Shown here piece by piece: positions 9,599 to 17,872 of a DNA stretch of 64,000 nt. The first letter of the stretch is position 1; each line of letters opens with the position of its first letter. Made by a program: the position numbers and the translations under genes. Below the pieces are notes generated by a model, which saw only the letters and a list, made by a program, of their open reading frames with translations, searched no databases and was not told where the DNA came from. Origin of the DNA: Leifsonia psychrotolerans (GTDB lineage: Bacteria > Actinomycetota > Actinomycetes > Actinomycetales > Microbacteriaceae); contig NZ_JACCFM010000001.1 of assembly GCF_013410665.1 (NCBI RefSeq), forward strand, positions 744,001-808,000, written 5' to 3'.

Positions 9599-12322
9599 AT
9601 GCCCCGTCTAGCTACTTCTGTGTCAATTTTGTCAGCGTGGGCGAAGGCTGGATCGTTGGTGGCGGGCGTCGGCATCGTCGCTGCCCTCGTGCTGGTGCCG
9701 CAACCGGCAACAGCCGAACCGGCGCCGTCGACGGGACCGACCGCTGGTGGGACCACGGTCAGCGGCACTCTGCCGGCAGGACTGCAATTCAGCCGCGTCG
9801 TCAGCGGTGGCTCGTCGGCGTACGGGCTGGGCGCGGATGACCGCTGGTATGCCTGGGGAGACAACACCTTTTATCAGCTCGGCGACGGCAGCGGGGCACA
9901 TCAGTCAAACCCGGTGCGAGTGAGGACGCCTGCCACGGTGACCGATCCTCACTTCACGTACACCACGCTCGCCGTCGGAAACGGATTTATGTTCGGGCTG
10001 GGATCTGACGCTCAGTGGTACGCCTGGGGGAGCAACTCCAGCGGACAGCTCGGCATCGGCAGTAATGGGCAACCGCTCTTCCCGACGAAAGTGAAGACTC
10101 CGGCCACGGTGACCGATCCCGACTTCACGTTCACGAAGATCACGATCGGTGTCGACTCGGCGTTCGGGTTGGGGACGGATGGCCACTGGTATGCCTGGGG
10201 ATACAACTATCAAGGGAAGCTCGGAGACGGCACGGAAGCAAACCAGTCCGCCCCCGCGCTGGTGCGCACGCCGGGAGCGGATGCCAGTTTCAGATTCACG
10301 GACATCATCGGGGGAAACGACTCGACATTCGGCTTGGGGTCGGATGGCCGCTGGTATGCCTGGGGGAACAACAACCTCGGCCAGCTCGGTGACGGCAGTG
10401 TCACGAAGCGGACAACCCCGGTGCGGGTGCGCACGCCTACCGGCGTGACCGATCCCGCCTTCACCTTCACCAAGATCACCCCCAACGGACTCTCAATCTT
10501 CGGGCTGGGGTCGAACGGACTGTGGTACTCCTGGGGGTACAACGGAGTGGGGACGCTCGGTGACGGCAGCGTCGTGTCGCGGTCGAGCCCAGTGCGCGTG
10601 CGCACGCCCGGCACCGTGACCGACCCCGCCTTCACGTTCGTAGACATCTTCGGTAACAGCAATGTGACCTTCGGGTTGGGGTCCAACGGCCTCTGGTATG
10701 CCTGGGGGGTCAACACGTACGGTCAGCTCGGCGATGGCAGCACGACGAATCGCTCGGTCCCGGTGCAGGTGAGCGCTCCCGGCACGGTGACGGATCCCGA
10801 CTTCACGTTCACGAAGGTCATTACAAGCTTTTCATCGACGTTCGGATTGGGTTCGGACGGAACCTGGTACTCCTGGGGGTACAACAACATTGGGACGCTC
10901 GGTGACGGCAGCAAAACGAGTCGATCGATCGCGGTGCGGGTGAGTGCCCCGGCCACGGTGTCGGACCCCGCATTCGCCTTCACCGAGATTGCCGTGGGCG
11001 CCTACTTCGCGATGGGGCTGGGGTCGGACGGCCAGCGGTACGCGTGGGGGCTCAACAGCAACTCGCAGCTCGGCGATGGTTCCAAGGTAGACCGGTCGAC
11101 CGCGGTGCAATCGCCGCAGCCCGCGAAGGTGACAGCGGTATCGTTCGCCGGCACTGCAGGCACCGGGCTGTCACAGGTTTCGGGTCAGTGGTCGGTGGTT
11201 ACTCCGGCCGCCCCGACCGGAGTGTGTGGCCCGGTTGACGTTGTGGTCACCCGGACCGAGCTCGGAAAGACACTGAAGACCATAGTTGCAGGTGGCTTCG
11301 TCTATGGCGCGGCCCCTCTGGTGACGGTGCAGCCGGTGTCGGCGTCGATCGTCTCGGGAGGCAGCTATTCCGCCAGTGTGCAGGCGAGCGGCGATCCGAC
11401 CCCCACAATCGAATGGTTCCAGCAGAACGGTGACGGTACGTGGAGCCCGACCGCGGTGGCGACCGGCGCAACTCTGACCGCAGTGGGGCTGACGGCGGCG
11501 ACGTCGTACCGCGCCGCAGTGACGAACTGCCTGACGGGAGCGGATGCGGTGTTCTCCGACACGGTCACGGCAACGGTGCAGGCCGCGCCTAGCCTCAGCG
11601 GCGGCACGGCCACGATCAAGGCCGGAGCACGCCAGATGTTTGCCGCGAACCCGGTCACGACCGGCAGCATCCGCTCGGCCGAGATCACGAGCGCACCCGA
11701 TTCCGGCCAGGCGACCGTCACCATCGGTGGGGACGTGACGTTCACCGCAGCGCCGGCCGACGCAACCACACCGACGTCGACGGTGGCGTTTACCGTCACC
11801 ATGACCGACAACCTCGGCCAGACGGGCCAAGCGCACTACACGGTCACCGTCACCAACCAGGCGGTGACAGTCGAGACCGGCAGCCTGCTCCCCGGGAAGA
11901 AGCAGTCAGTGACCGGGACGGGCTTCGCCCCCGGTGAGTCGGTCACGGCAGTGATGGATGCCGATGCGGGTTCCGGGTCAGTCACGCTCGGAACCGCGGA
12001 CGCCGATGCGCATGGAGCTGTCACGTTTGAATGGGTCATTCCGGCCGGTACCAGTGCGGGCACGCACGCTGTCACTCTCACCGGGGCGACCTCGGGGCAG
12101 GCCCGCGTTGAGTTCATCGTGTCGTCTCCGACACCGACGTCCACACCCACGCCGACCCCCAGCCCAGTATCGACGCCCACGCCCATGCCCAGCCGGCCTG
12201 AGACGCCGCTCGCTGCGACCGGCACGGCCTCGCTCGGCGGAGGCCTCCTGGGCGCGACGCTGCTGGTGGCAGCCGGAGTACTCGCCCTGGGTATTCGGAG
12301 TCGACGCCGCAGCCAGCGCTAG
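9599..12322 (+). CDS. Secreted RCC1-repeat protein with Ig-like region and LAxTG cell-wall sorting signal
   Basis: Surface protein of 907 aa. Start chosen at ATG 9599 (GAGAAAG Shine-Dalgarno); it gives a clean signal peptide ending PATA before EPAPS. Residues ~60-510 hold eight RCC1 repeats, each with a W-Y-A/S-W-G-x-N core and LGDGS, predicting a beta-propeller. About 520-830 holds Ig-like/bacterial beta-sandwich modules. A Thr-Pro linker precedes PLAATG, a hydrophobic helix and RSRRRSQR, the layout of a sortase substrate with the LAxTG variant used by class E sortases. Ligand unknown. No sortase gene is in the window. The repeat block is also repetitive at DNA level (~170-bp unit). Confidence 0.87.
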   Translation: MPRLATSVSILSAWAKAGSLVAGVGIVAALVLVPQPATAEPAPSTGPTAGGTTVSGTLPAGLQFSRVVSGGSSAYGLGADDRWYAWGDNTFYQLGDGSGAHQSNPVRVRTPATVTDPHFTYTTLAVGNGFMFGLGSDAQWYAWGSNSSGQLGIGSNGQPLFPTKVKTPATVTDPDFTFTKITIGVDSAFGLGTDGHWYAWGYNYQGKLGDGTEANQSAPALVRTPGADASFRFTDIIGGNDSTFGLGSDGRWYAWGNNNLGQLGDGSVTKRTTPVRVRTPTGVTDPAFTFTKITPNGLSIFGLGSNGLWYSWGYNGVGTLGDGSVVSRSSPVRVRTPGTVTDPAFTFVDIFGNSNVTFGLGSNGLWYAWGVNTYGQLGDGSTTNRSVPVQVSAPGTVTDPDFTFTKVITSFSSTFGLGSDGTWYSWGYNNIGTLGDGSKTSRSIAVRVSAPATVSDPAFAFTEIAVGAYFAMGLGSDGQRYAWGLNSNSQLGDGSKVDRSTAVQSPQPAKVTAVSFAGTAGTGLSQVSGQWSVVTPAAPTGVCGPVDVVVTRTELGKTLKTIVAGGFVYGAAPLVTVQPVSASIVSGGSYSASVQASGDPTPTIEWFQQNGDGTWSPTAVATGATLTAVGLTAATSYRAAVTNCLTGADAVFSDTVTATVQAAPSLSGGTATIKAGARQMFAANPVTTGSIRSAEITSAPDSGQATVTIGGDVTFTAAPADATTPTSTVAFTVTMTDNLGQTGQAHYTVTVTNQAVTVETGSLLPGKKQSVTGTGFAPGESVTAVMDADAGSGSVTLGTADADAHGAVTFEWVIPAGTSAGTHAVTLTGATSGQARVEFIVSSPTPTSTPTPTPSPVSTPTPMPSRPETPLAATGTASLGGGLLGATLLVAAGVLALGIRSRRRSQR

Positions 12323-12438
12323 TCGCGTCGTCGCGACCGTCCGGTCTGCCCGTGGGGGGACACGCACGACAGAGCCATGCCCGTATAGTTGTAGTTTTCC
12401 CGCGTACGGCACACGTCGGCGCACGAAAGGCGATTCGG

Positions 12439-13317
12439 TTGGATCTCTGGCTCATCATCAGCGTTGCCCTCGCGGCACTTGCCGTACTCTTTCTTGTTCT
12501 GTGGATCGTTGCCGTCGCGAAGAGCCGTCGCACGCGATTCGACCGTACAGCGGCCGAGCGCGTGCGCATCGAGCTTGAGCTTTCGCTGGCCGAGCAGCAG
12601 GGCCGACTCGGCATCATCCGTGAGCTGCAGGACATCGCGGTGCTTTCCATCTCACGACTCATCACTCGCGCCGAAGGTGCCAGGTACACCGCCGAGAGCG
12701 ACCCGTCGACCGCTGTGCGCGCAGTCACGGCCGTGGCCGACGACGGCCGTGACGCCCTCGCGGACATGCGCCGCGTGCTGACCATCGCCCGGGAGGGCGA
12801 ATCGGTGGCGACACAAGGCCCCGGATTGCAGGCCGCCCGTGACCTTTTTCGGGTCATGCGTGACGCCGGACTGGTCGTCAGCTACACCGAGACCGGGCAG
12901 GGCTTCCCGCTCAAGCCGGGCGCCGAACTCGCGATCTTCCGCATCCTGCAGGGAGCCCTCGCCAATACGCTCAAACACGGCGGCGTGGGCACTGAGGCTC
13001 GAATCGCGTTCACCTGGACCCACGACGGTCTGCAGATGCTCATCGACGACGACGGCATCCGTGCTGCAGCGCGTCGCGAAAGTGCCAATGCCGACGAGTT
13101 TGCCGCACGCACCAGCTACTCGATCGACGATGACTTGAAGGCGCTCAGCGAGAACATCGCGGGCGCCGGCCTCACTCAGATGCGGGAACGGGCGCAGCTG
13201 TTTGGCGGAGTGTTCAACGCCGGAACCGTTCCTGGAGTCGGCTTCACCGTCTCTGCCGTGTTCCCGGGGTTGCGTTTTCACAACGGTGTTCACGGCGTCG
13301 ACCTCGACCGCAGTTGA
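12439..13317 (+). CDS. Histidine-kinase-like membrane protein lacking the phospho-acceptor His
   Basis: 292 aa from a TTG start at 12439, preceded by CGAAAGG at good spacing; this makes the N-terminal helix (LWLIISVALAALAVLFLVLW) the very start. The cytoplasmic part resembles NarL-partner kinases: the dimerisation helix reads GIIRELQDIAVLS where the family has ELHD, so Gln replaces the His. The ATPase part keeps an N box (ALANTLKHG), DDDG, and a G2 box (GLTQMRERAQLFGG). No response-regulator gene is adjacent. It may act as a pseudokinase or ATP sensor; true function unknown. It is followed by azlC after 19 bp. Confidence 0.75.
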   Translation: MDLWLIISVALAALAVLFLVLWIVAVAKSRRTRFDRTAAERVRIELELSLAEQQGRLGIIRELQDIAVLSISRLITRAEGARYTAESDPSTAVRAVTAVADDGRDALADMRRVLTIAREGESVATQGPGLQAARDLFRVMRDAGLVVSYTETGQGFPLKPGAELAIFRILQGALANTLKHGGVGTEARIAFTWTHDGLQMLIDDDGIRAAARRESANADEFAARTSYSIDDDLKALSENIAGAGLTQMRERAQLFGGVFNAGTVPGVGFTVSAVFPGLRFHNGVHGVDLDRS

Positions 13318-13336
13318 TCGACCACAGCCACTGATC

Positions 13337-14035
13337 ATGCAGGGTGAAGGCCTGAATCGCAGGCTTGCGCTTCGGGCCGCCCTGGCGGTGGGTGTGGCTA
13401 CCGCTGCGTATGGTGTCTCATTCGGGGCGTTGGCCGTCGCTGCCGGACTGACCGTCTGGCAGACCTGCTTTCTGAGCCTGGTGCTGTTCTCCGGGGGTTC
13501 GCAGTTCGCGCTCGTCGGGGTTCTCGCGTCGGGCGGGTTGGCTGCCGGCCCGTCAGCGATCACCGCCGCGCTACTGCTCGGTACGCGCAATGCGATCTAC
13601 GGCATGCGAATTTCTCCGATCGTTGGAAGCGGCCGGTGGAAGCGCCTCGCGGCCGCCTGGATCACCATTGACGAGTCGACGGCGGTCGCACTCGCCCAGC
13701 CAACACCGCTCAGCCGCGCCATTGGCTTTTGGGTGACCGGCCTGACGGTGTTCGTCGGCTGGAACCTCACCACGCTCGCTGGTGCCTTGATCGGCGATGC
13801 ACTCGGCGACACCAGTAGGTACGGGTTGGATGCGGCCGCTGCTGCCGCGTTCGTCGGCTTGCTCTGGCCGCGCCTGAAGCGCCGTCAGCCGATCGCCGTC
13901 GCCATCGTGGCGGCCGTCGTGGCTGCACTGCTCACACCGGTGCTGATGCCGGGCTTGCCGATGTTGGCCGCCGCGGTGGTGGCCGTGCTTGTGGGCTGGT
14001 TCAATTGGTTCGGCAACACGGAGGATCCACTGTGA
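13337..14035 (+). CDS. azlC: AzlC family branched-chain amino acid exporter, large subunit
   Basis: 232-aa membrane protein. AYGVSFGALAVAAGLTVWQ and FSGGSQFALVGVLASGG are the AzlC signature region, followed by LLGTRNAIYGMRI. About seven hydrophobic segments. In characterised members, AzlC with AzlD exports branched-chain amino acids or analogues. ATG 13337 is chosen because upstream in-frame codons overlap the previous gene. The next gene overlaps by 4 bp. Confidence 0.92.
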   Translation: MQGEGLNRRLALRAALAVGVATAAYGVSFGALAVAAGLTVWQTCFLSLVLFSGGSQFALVGVLASGGLAAGPSAITAALLLGTRNAIYGMRISPIVGSGRWKRLAAAWITIDESTAVALAQPTPLSRAIGFWVTGLTVFVGWNLTTLAGALIGDALGDTSRYGLDAAAAAAFVGLLWPRLKRRQPIAVAIVAAVVAALLTPVLMPGLPMLAAAVVAVLVGWFNWFGNTEDPL

Positions 14036-14337
14036 CTCTGTGGCAGATCATCATTCTCGCGTCGATCGGCTGTCTGCTGATCAAACAGGCCGGCTATCTC
14101 GTGCCGCCGTCCCTTCTGAAGAAGCCGGCCCCGGCCCGCATCGCAGACCTGCTGACTGTGGCATTGCTCGCCGCGCTGATCGCCATCCAGACGCTCGGCG
14201 CGGGCGAGTCACTTGTGCTTGACGCGCGGGTTCCGGCTGTTCTTGTCGCGGTTGCGCTCTTCGCCCTGAGGGTGCCGTTTATTGTGGTCATCGTCGTGGC
14301 CGCCGGGGTCGCAGCGGCCCTCAGAGCATTCGCCTGA
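14032..14337 (+). CDS. azlD: AzlD family branched-chain amino acid transport small subunit
   Basis: 101-aa membrane protein with four hydrophobic segments (IIILASIGCLLIKQAGYLVP, then LLTVALLAALIAIQTL and later ones), the AzlD size and pattern. The GTG start overlaps the azlC stop as GTGA, so the two subunits are translationally coupled. It ends 4 bp from the convergent def gene. Confidence 0.9.
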   Translation: MTLWQIIILASIGCLLIKQAGYLVPPSLLKKPAPARIADLLTVALLAALIAIQTLGAGESLVLDARVPAVLVAVALFALRVPFIVVIVVAAGVAAALRAFA

Positions 14338-14341
14338 CGAG

Positions 14342-14908
14342 TCAGTCGTCGAGGTTGTCGACTCCCGGCAGCCAGCTGAGGCCGTCGACGCCCCACCCGT
14401 TCTTTCGACGAACCTTCACAGCGATCTTCGAGTAGTGGTGTTCGAGCCGGTCCACGTAGAGGGTGCCGTCGAGATGATCGAACTCGTGCTGAAAAATACG
14501 CGCCAGCCAGCCATCTGCCCGAATCTCAAACGGCTTCTGGTCAAGGTCGACGGCTTTCAGGATCGCGGACTGTGCCCGCATCAACGGAAAACGCTCACCC
14601 GGGAAGGACAGGCACCCCTCGACATCCTCATCTTCATCGGCTTCACCGGCCGGAACCGGGGTGATCCACAATTCCGGATTGATGGCGACGCCACGCCACT
14701 GCACATCGTCGTCGTCGAGATAGCCGAACGTGAAGAGCCGCAGCGGCACCCCGACTTGAGGCCCCGCCAATCCGACGCCGGGGGCGGCATCCATCGTCTC
14801 GAACATGTCCTGCACCAACGCGCGCAGGTCGTCGTTGAAATCAACGACGGGTTGCGCGGGGGAGTGAAGAACGGGGTCACCTGAAATTACAATCGGTCGA
14901 ACGGCCAT
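14342..14908 (-). CDS. def: Peptide deformylase
   Basis: Removes the N-formyl group from nascent proteins; metal-dependent hydrolase. The 188-aa protein has motif 1 GVGLAGPQVG, motif 2 EGCLSFPG (metal-ligand Cys) and motif 3 FQHEFDHLDG (HExxH). Motif 1 has Gly where many deformylases have Ala. Start at ATG 14908 (MAVRPIVISGDPVLH matches the family N-terminus); an open frame continues upstream but overlaps the divergent transporter and is not coding. Confidence 0.94.
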   Translation of the reverse strand: MAVRPIVISGDPVLHSPAQPVVDFNDDLRALVQDMFETMDAAPGVGLAGPQVGVPLRLFTFGYLDDDDVQWRGVAINPELWITPVPAGEADEDEDVEGCLSFPGERFPLMRAQSAILKAVDLDQKPFEIRADGWLARIFQHEFDHLDGTLYVDRLEHHYSKIAVKVRRKNGWGVDGLSWLPGVDNLDD

Positions 14909-14948
14909 TTCGCAAGAATATCGGTTCTCGGGCGGATAGGGTCGAGGG

Positions 14949-15860
14949 GTGCACCTCGATTTGACCGATCTCGCCGCGGAACTCCCGATTGACCCCCGAC
15001 AGGCTATCGGTATCCCGCTCGCCCTGATCGGGGCAGTCTTCCTCTCGCTGGGTGCGCAATTGCAGCACCGTGGCGTCAACAAGGTGGAGGCGAAGACCAC
15101 GGCTGCCTCGGCGGGTCTCAATCTGCGCCAGCTTGCGCTGTTGCTCGCTCGCCCGTCATGGGTGGTCGGCACACTTATGCTGGGCCTGGCCGTCGTGTTC
15201 CAACTCTCCAGCCTGGCGTTCGCGCCGCTGATCGTCGTGCAGCCGCTTGGTGCCGTCGCCCTCGTCATCACCGCAATTCTCAACGCCCGCGTGTCGAAGG
15301 TGCGCCTCAACCGGGCGTCAATCATCGCGATCAGCATGTGTGTGGGAGGTGTCGGTCTCTTTGTCACGGTTGCCGCATTCACCGCCGTCGATAAACCGGT
15401 CACCACCGAAAACCTCATCACGATCCTGATCATTCTGGCGGTCATGCTGGTGCTCGTCGGTGGGGCGTTCTTCTTTTTGCGCAACAAGTTCAAGGCGATC
15501 TTTTACATCATCGGAGCGGGGGTTCTCTACGGGTTCGTGGCGACCCTGGCAAAAGTCATCATCAACCGCATTCAGCACAACAACGTGGACTGGTTGGCGG
15601 TCCTGTGCATTATCGGTCTTCTGGCCGCGGCCGGTCTTGGCGGCTACTTCGTGCAGAACGCCTATTCGTCTGGACCGCCCGATCTGGTCATCGCCGGGCT
15701 CACCGTTGTCGACCCCCTTGTCGCAGTCGGCATCGGAATCGTCGTGCTGGGGGAGGCTTCCCAAGCGCCGGCCTGGGCTGCCGTTGCCTTTATCATCGCG
15801 GGACTCATTGCTATCTGGGGTGTGTTCCTGCTCGCCAAATACCACCCGCAATCCGAGTAA
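14949..15860 (+). CDS. DMT-superfamily membrane transporter
   Basis: 303 aa with about nine to ten hydrophobic helices (AIGIPLALIGAVFLSLGAQLQ, VVGTLMLGLAVVFQLSSLAF and others), arranged as two EamA/NIPA-like halves; PLIVVQPLGAVALVITAI and PDLVIAGLTVVDPLVAVGIG are the paired helix-3/4 motifs. GTG start with GAGG upstream. It is divergent from def with a 40-bp gap. Substrate unknown. Confidence 0.82.
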   Translation: MHLDLTDLAAELPIDPRQAIGIPLALIGAVFLSLGAQLQHRGVNKVEAKTTAASAGLNLRQLALLLARPSWVVGTLMLGLAVVFQLSSLAFAPLIVVQPLGAVALVITAILNARVSKVRLNRASIIAISMCVGGVGLFVTVAAFTAVDKPVTTENLITILIILAVMLVLVGGAFFFLRNKFKAIFYIIGAGVLYGFVATLAKVIINRIQHNNVDWLAVLCIIGLLAAAGLGGYFVQNAYSSGPPDLVIAGLTVVDPLVAVGIGIVVLGEASQAPAWAAVAFIIAGLIAIWGVFLLAKYHPQSE

Positions 15861-16014
15861 AGCTCGATGAAAGCCAAGTGGAAACGCCGTGTCGGGGGCT
15901 CGTGAGGGCGCATCGGTTTAGAATAGGCTGCGAGCGAGGTTGATCGGCGCGGCCATCAGCACTCACAGATCGCCGGATGATCTTCCCGGCTCACCAACGT
16001 AGGGACTTCACCTC

Positions 16015-17274
16015 TTGACTGATTCGACCGATTTGCCGAGCAGCGCGCCTGCGCACGACGCACCGGCGGCGAAGAAGCCGATCCGCATTCTGATTGCAGC
16101 CGATACCTTCGCACCTGATGTGAATGGTGCGGCGCGGTTTGCCGAGCGCCTTGCTGCCGGCCTGGTGGCTCGCGGGCACACTGTGCGCGTGCTTGCCCCG
16201 GCTGCATCACGCAAGTACGGAACATTCGACGAGACGCACGAGGGTCAGCCGCTCACCGTGTACCGTCTGCCCAGCTGGCGCTGGTACCCGCACGACTGGC
16301 TGCGCTATGCGCTTCCGTGGGTCATTCGCAGCACTTCCCGCCGGATTCTCGACGACTTCAAACCGGACGTGGTTCACTTCCAGTCCCACATCAACGTGGG
16401 CCGTGGCGTCACGATTGAGGCCGAGAAGCGCGGCATCCGCATCATCGGCACCAACCACTTCATGCCCGAAAACATGCTGGAGTTCACGCTGATCCCCAAG
16501 GGACTGCAAGATCGCGTGATCGCAATGGCGTGGAAGGCTGCGCGCCGCACGTTCGGTCGGGCTGAGGCGGTCACGACCCCGACGCAGCGTGCCGCGGAAT
16601 TCCTCGAGAAGTACACCGGTCTCACCGATGTGCGTGCCATCTCGTGCGGGATCGATGCCGACAACTATTCACCCAACTTTGAGCCGCGCACCGAGAACCG
16701 CATTCTCTTCGTCGGACGAGTGACCGGTGAGAAGCAGATCGATGTGCTGCTGAAGGCCGTGGCGCTGCTCCCGGCCGAGCTGGACGCACAGCTCGAGATC
16801 GTGGGTGGGGGCGACCAGAAGCGTAACCTCGAGCACCTGGCTGACACCCTCGGCATCCGTGATCGGGTAACGTTCACGGGCTATGTGACGGATGCGCAAC
16901 TGCGCGCGGCCTACTCCCGGGCGACGGTGTTCGCGATGCCCTCGATCGCGGAACTGCAGAGCATTGCCACCATGGAAGCTATGGCGTCGGCGCTGCCCGT
17001 CGTCGCGGCCAATGCAATGGCGCTGCCGCACCTCGTGCACGATGAGGCAAATGGCTATTTGTTCGAACCAGGTAATTCTCGCGATCTGGCCGACAAGCTC
17101 CTCACGGTGCTCACGGCGGCGCCCGACGCGCTTAATGCGTTCAAGAATGAGTCGTTGAAACTGATCGAGTCACACGACATCAACCGTACGCTGAACACGT
17201 TTGAACACCTGTATCGCGGCGAAGCTGTGCCCGACCAGATCAACAATGGGGCGGCCTCGCACAGCGCCGAGTAA
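16015..17274 (+). CDS. Glycosyltransferase family 4 (mannosyltransferase-like)
   Basis: 419-aa GT-B enzyme of the CAZy GT4 type. The N-domain starts IRILIAADTFAPDVNGAARFAERLA and the C-domain has ILFVGRVTGEKQID and the donor-binding E-x7-E region around FAMPSIAELQSIATMEAMAS. TTG start at 16015 follows a GGGACTT stretch. The N-domain resembles mycobacterial/corynebacterial mannosyltransferases acting on phosphatidylinositol mannosides or glycolipids, but acceptor and donor are inferred only. Confidence 0.87.
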   Translation: MTDSTDLPSSAPAHDAPAAKKPIRILIAADTFAPDVNGAARFAERLAAGLVARGHTVRVLAPAASRKYGTFDETHEGQPLTVYRLPSWRWYPHDWLRYALPWVIRSTSRRILDDFKPDVVHFQSHINVGRGVTIEAEKRGIRIIGTNHFMPENMLEFTLIPKGLQDRVIAMAWKAARRTFGRAEAVTTPTQRAAEFLEKYTGLTDVRAISCGIDADNYSPNFEPRTENRILFVGRVTGEKQIDVLLKAVALLPAELDAQLEIVGGGDQKRNLEHLADTLGIRDRVTFTGYVTDAQLRAAYSRATVFAMPSIAELQSIATMEAMASALPVVAANAMALPHLVHDEANGYLFEPGNSRDLADKLLTVLTAAPDALNAFKNESLKLIESHDINRTLNTFEHLYRGEAVPDQINNGAASHSAE

Positions 17275-17400
17275 TGTGATTCGGGCGCGGACCGGCGTTG
17301 TTCGCCGGGCGGCGAATGCCTGTATCGTGGAGAATTGGCGCCAGCGGGTTTTTCACGCATGGACGCCGTCGGAGCGTCGCCGTCTCGTGTGCGGCGCTTT

Positions 17401-17474
17401 GGGGTGGTAGCTCAGCTGGTTAGAGCAGCGGACTCATAATCCGTCGGTCATGGGTTCAAGTCCCATCCGCCCTA
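17401..17474 (+). tRNA. tRNA-Met (CAT); integration site of the island
   Basis: 74-nt cloverleaf with anticodon loop CTCATAA. Acceptor GGGGTGG pairs with CCGCCCT, including a T5-G68 wobble and a terminal G-T. T-stem ATGGG/CCCAT. An elongator Met tRNA is likeliest; tRNA-Ile2 (lysidine-modified CAT) cannot be excluded by eye. Positions 17438-17475 are the left att copy, so the 3' half was probably supplied by the integrated element. Confidence 0.9.
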
Positions 17475-17475
17475 C
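17438..17475 (+). repeat. att copy 1 (3' half of tRNA-Met)
   Basis: Begins AATCCGTCGGTC in the anticodon stem and runs to CCCTAC after the discriminator base. It differs from copy 3 at three positions and from copy 2 at five. Confidence 0.85.
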
Positions 17476-17540
17476 TCTGAAACATAGTCTGACCAGGGTT
17501 TCTTGTCTTATTGAAAAGGCAGAGACTTGATGCAGTCACC

Positions 17541-17553
17541 GTTTATTCACCAC
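17541..17553. repeat. Candidate integrase arm-type site, copy 1
   Basis: GTTTATTCACCAC, also present at 24835-24847 and 35168-35180, each within 150 bp of an att core. The location is what would be expected for tyrosine-integrase arm sites; function is inferred. Confidence 0.5.
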
Positions 17554-17635
17554 AACCGGCCCGCAGCGGTCGCCTGTGCGTATGTTGCTCGACCCAGTTC
17601 GACTCATCTGGGCACGCCTCGTGCACCTAGGAGTT

Positions 17636-17872
17636 ATGGACACCGACCGGCTTTCCGGGCTTGGCCTCGAGCCCGTGCTCACCACCAGCGAACTCGCCGA
17701 GTAACTCGGCGTGCACGCTCAGGCCATCTACGACCTGCGCACAGACGGGCGCGGTCCGTCTGGTATTCGAGTAGGTCGAGAGATTCGCTACCGGGTTTCT
17801 GATGTGGTTCATTGGCTGGATGGCCTTCACGAGCCTGACTTCAGCTTGACGGTCCGCGAGGTTCAGCGCTGA
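17636..17872 (+). pseudogene. Excisionase-like winged-helix DNA-binding protein, interrupted by an in-frame TAA
   Basis: From ATG 17636 the frame reads MDTDRLSGLGLEPVLTTSEL then AE, a TAA at 17702-17704, then LGVHAQAIYDLRTDGRGPSG, IRVGREIRYRVSDVVHWLDG and on to a TGA at 17870-17872. This is the helix-turn-helix-17/excisionase pattern, with TAA exactly where the family usually has Tyr (ELAEYLGV), a single base change from TAC or TAT. The TGA overlaps the integrase ATG (TGATG). Loss would lock the element in place. A TAA read-through or a sequencing error is the alternative. Confidence 0.82.

Noticed and set aside
13202..13336. Upstream extension of the azlC frame
   Set aside because: Overlaps the kinase-like gene out of frame; AzlC homology begins after ATG 13337.
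14909..15493. N-terminal extension of def
   Set aside because: Lies antisense to the DMT transporter; deformylase N-terminus starts at 14908.
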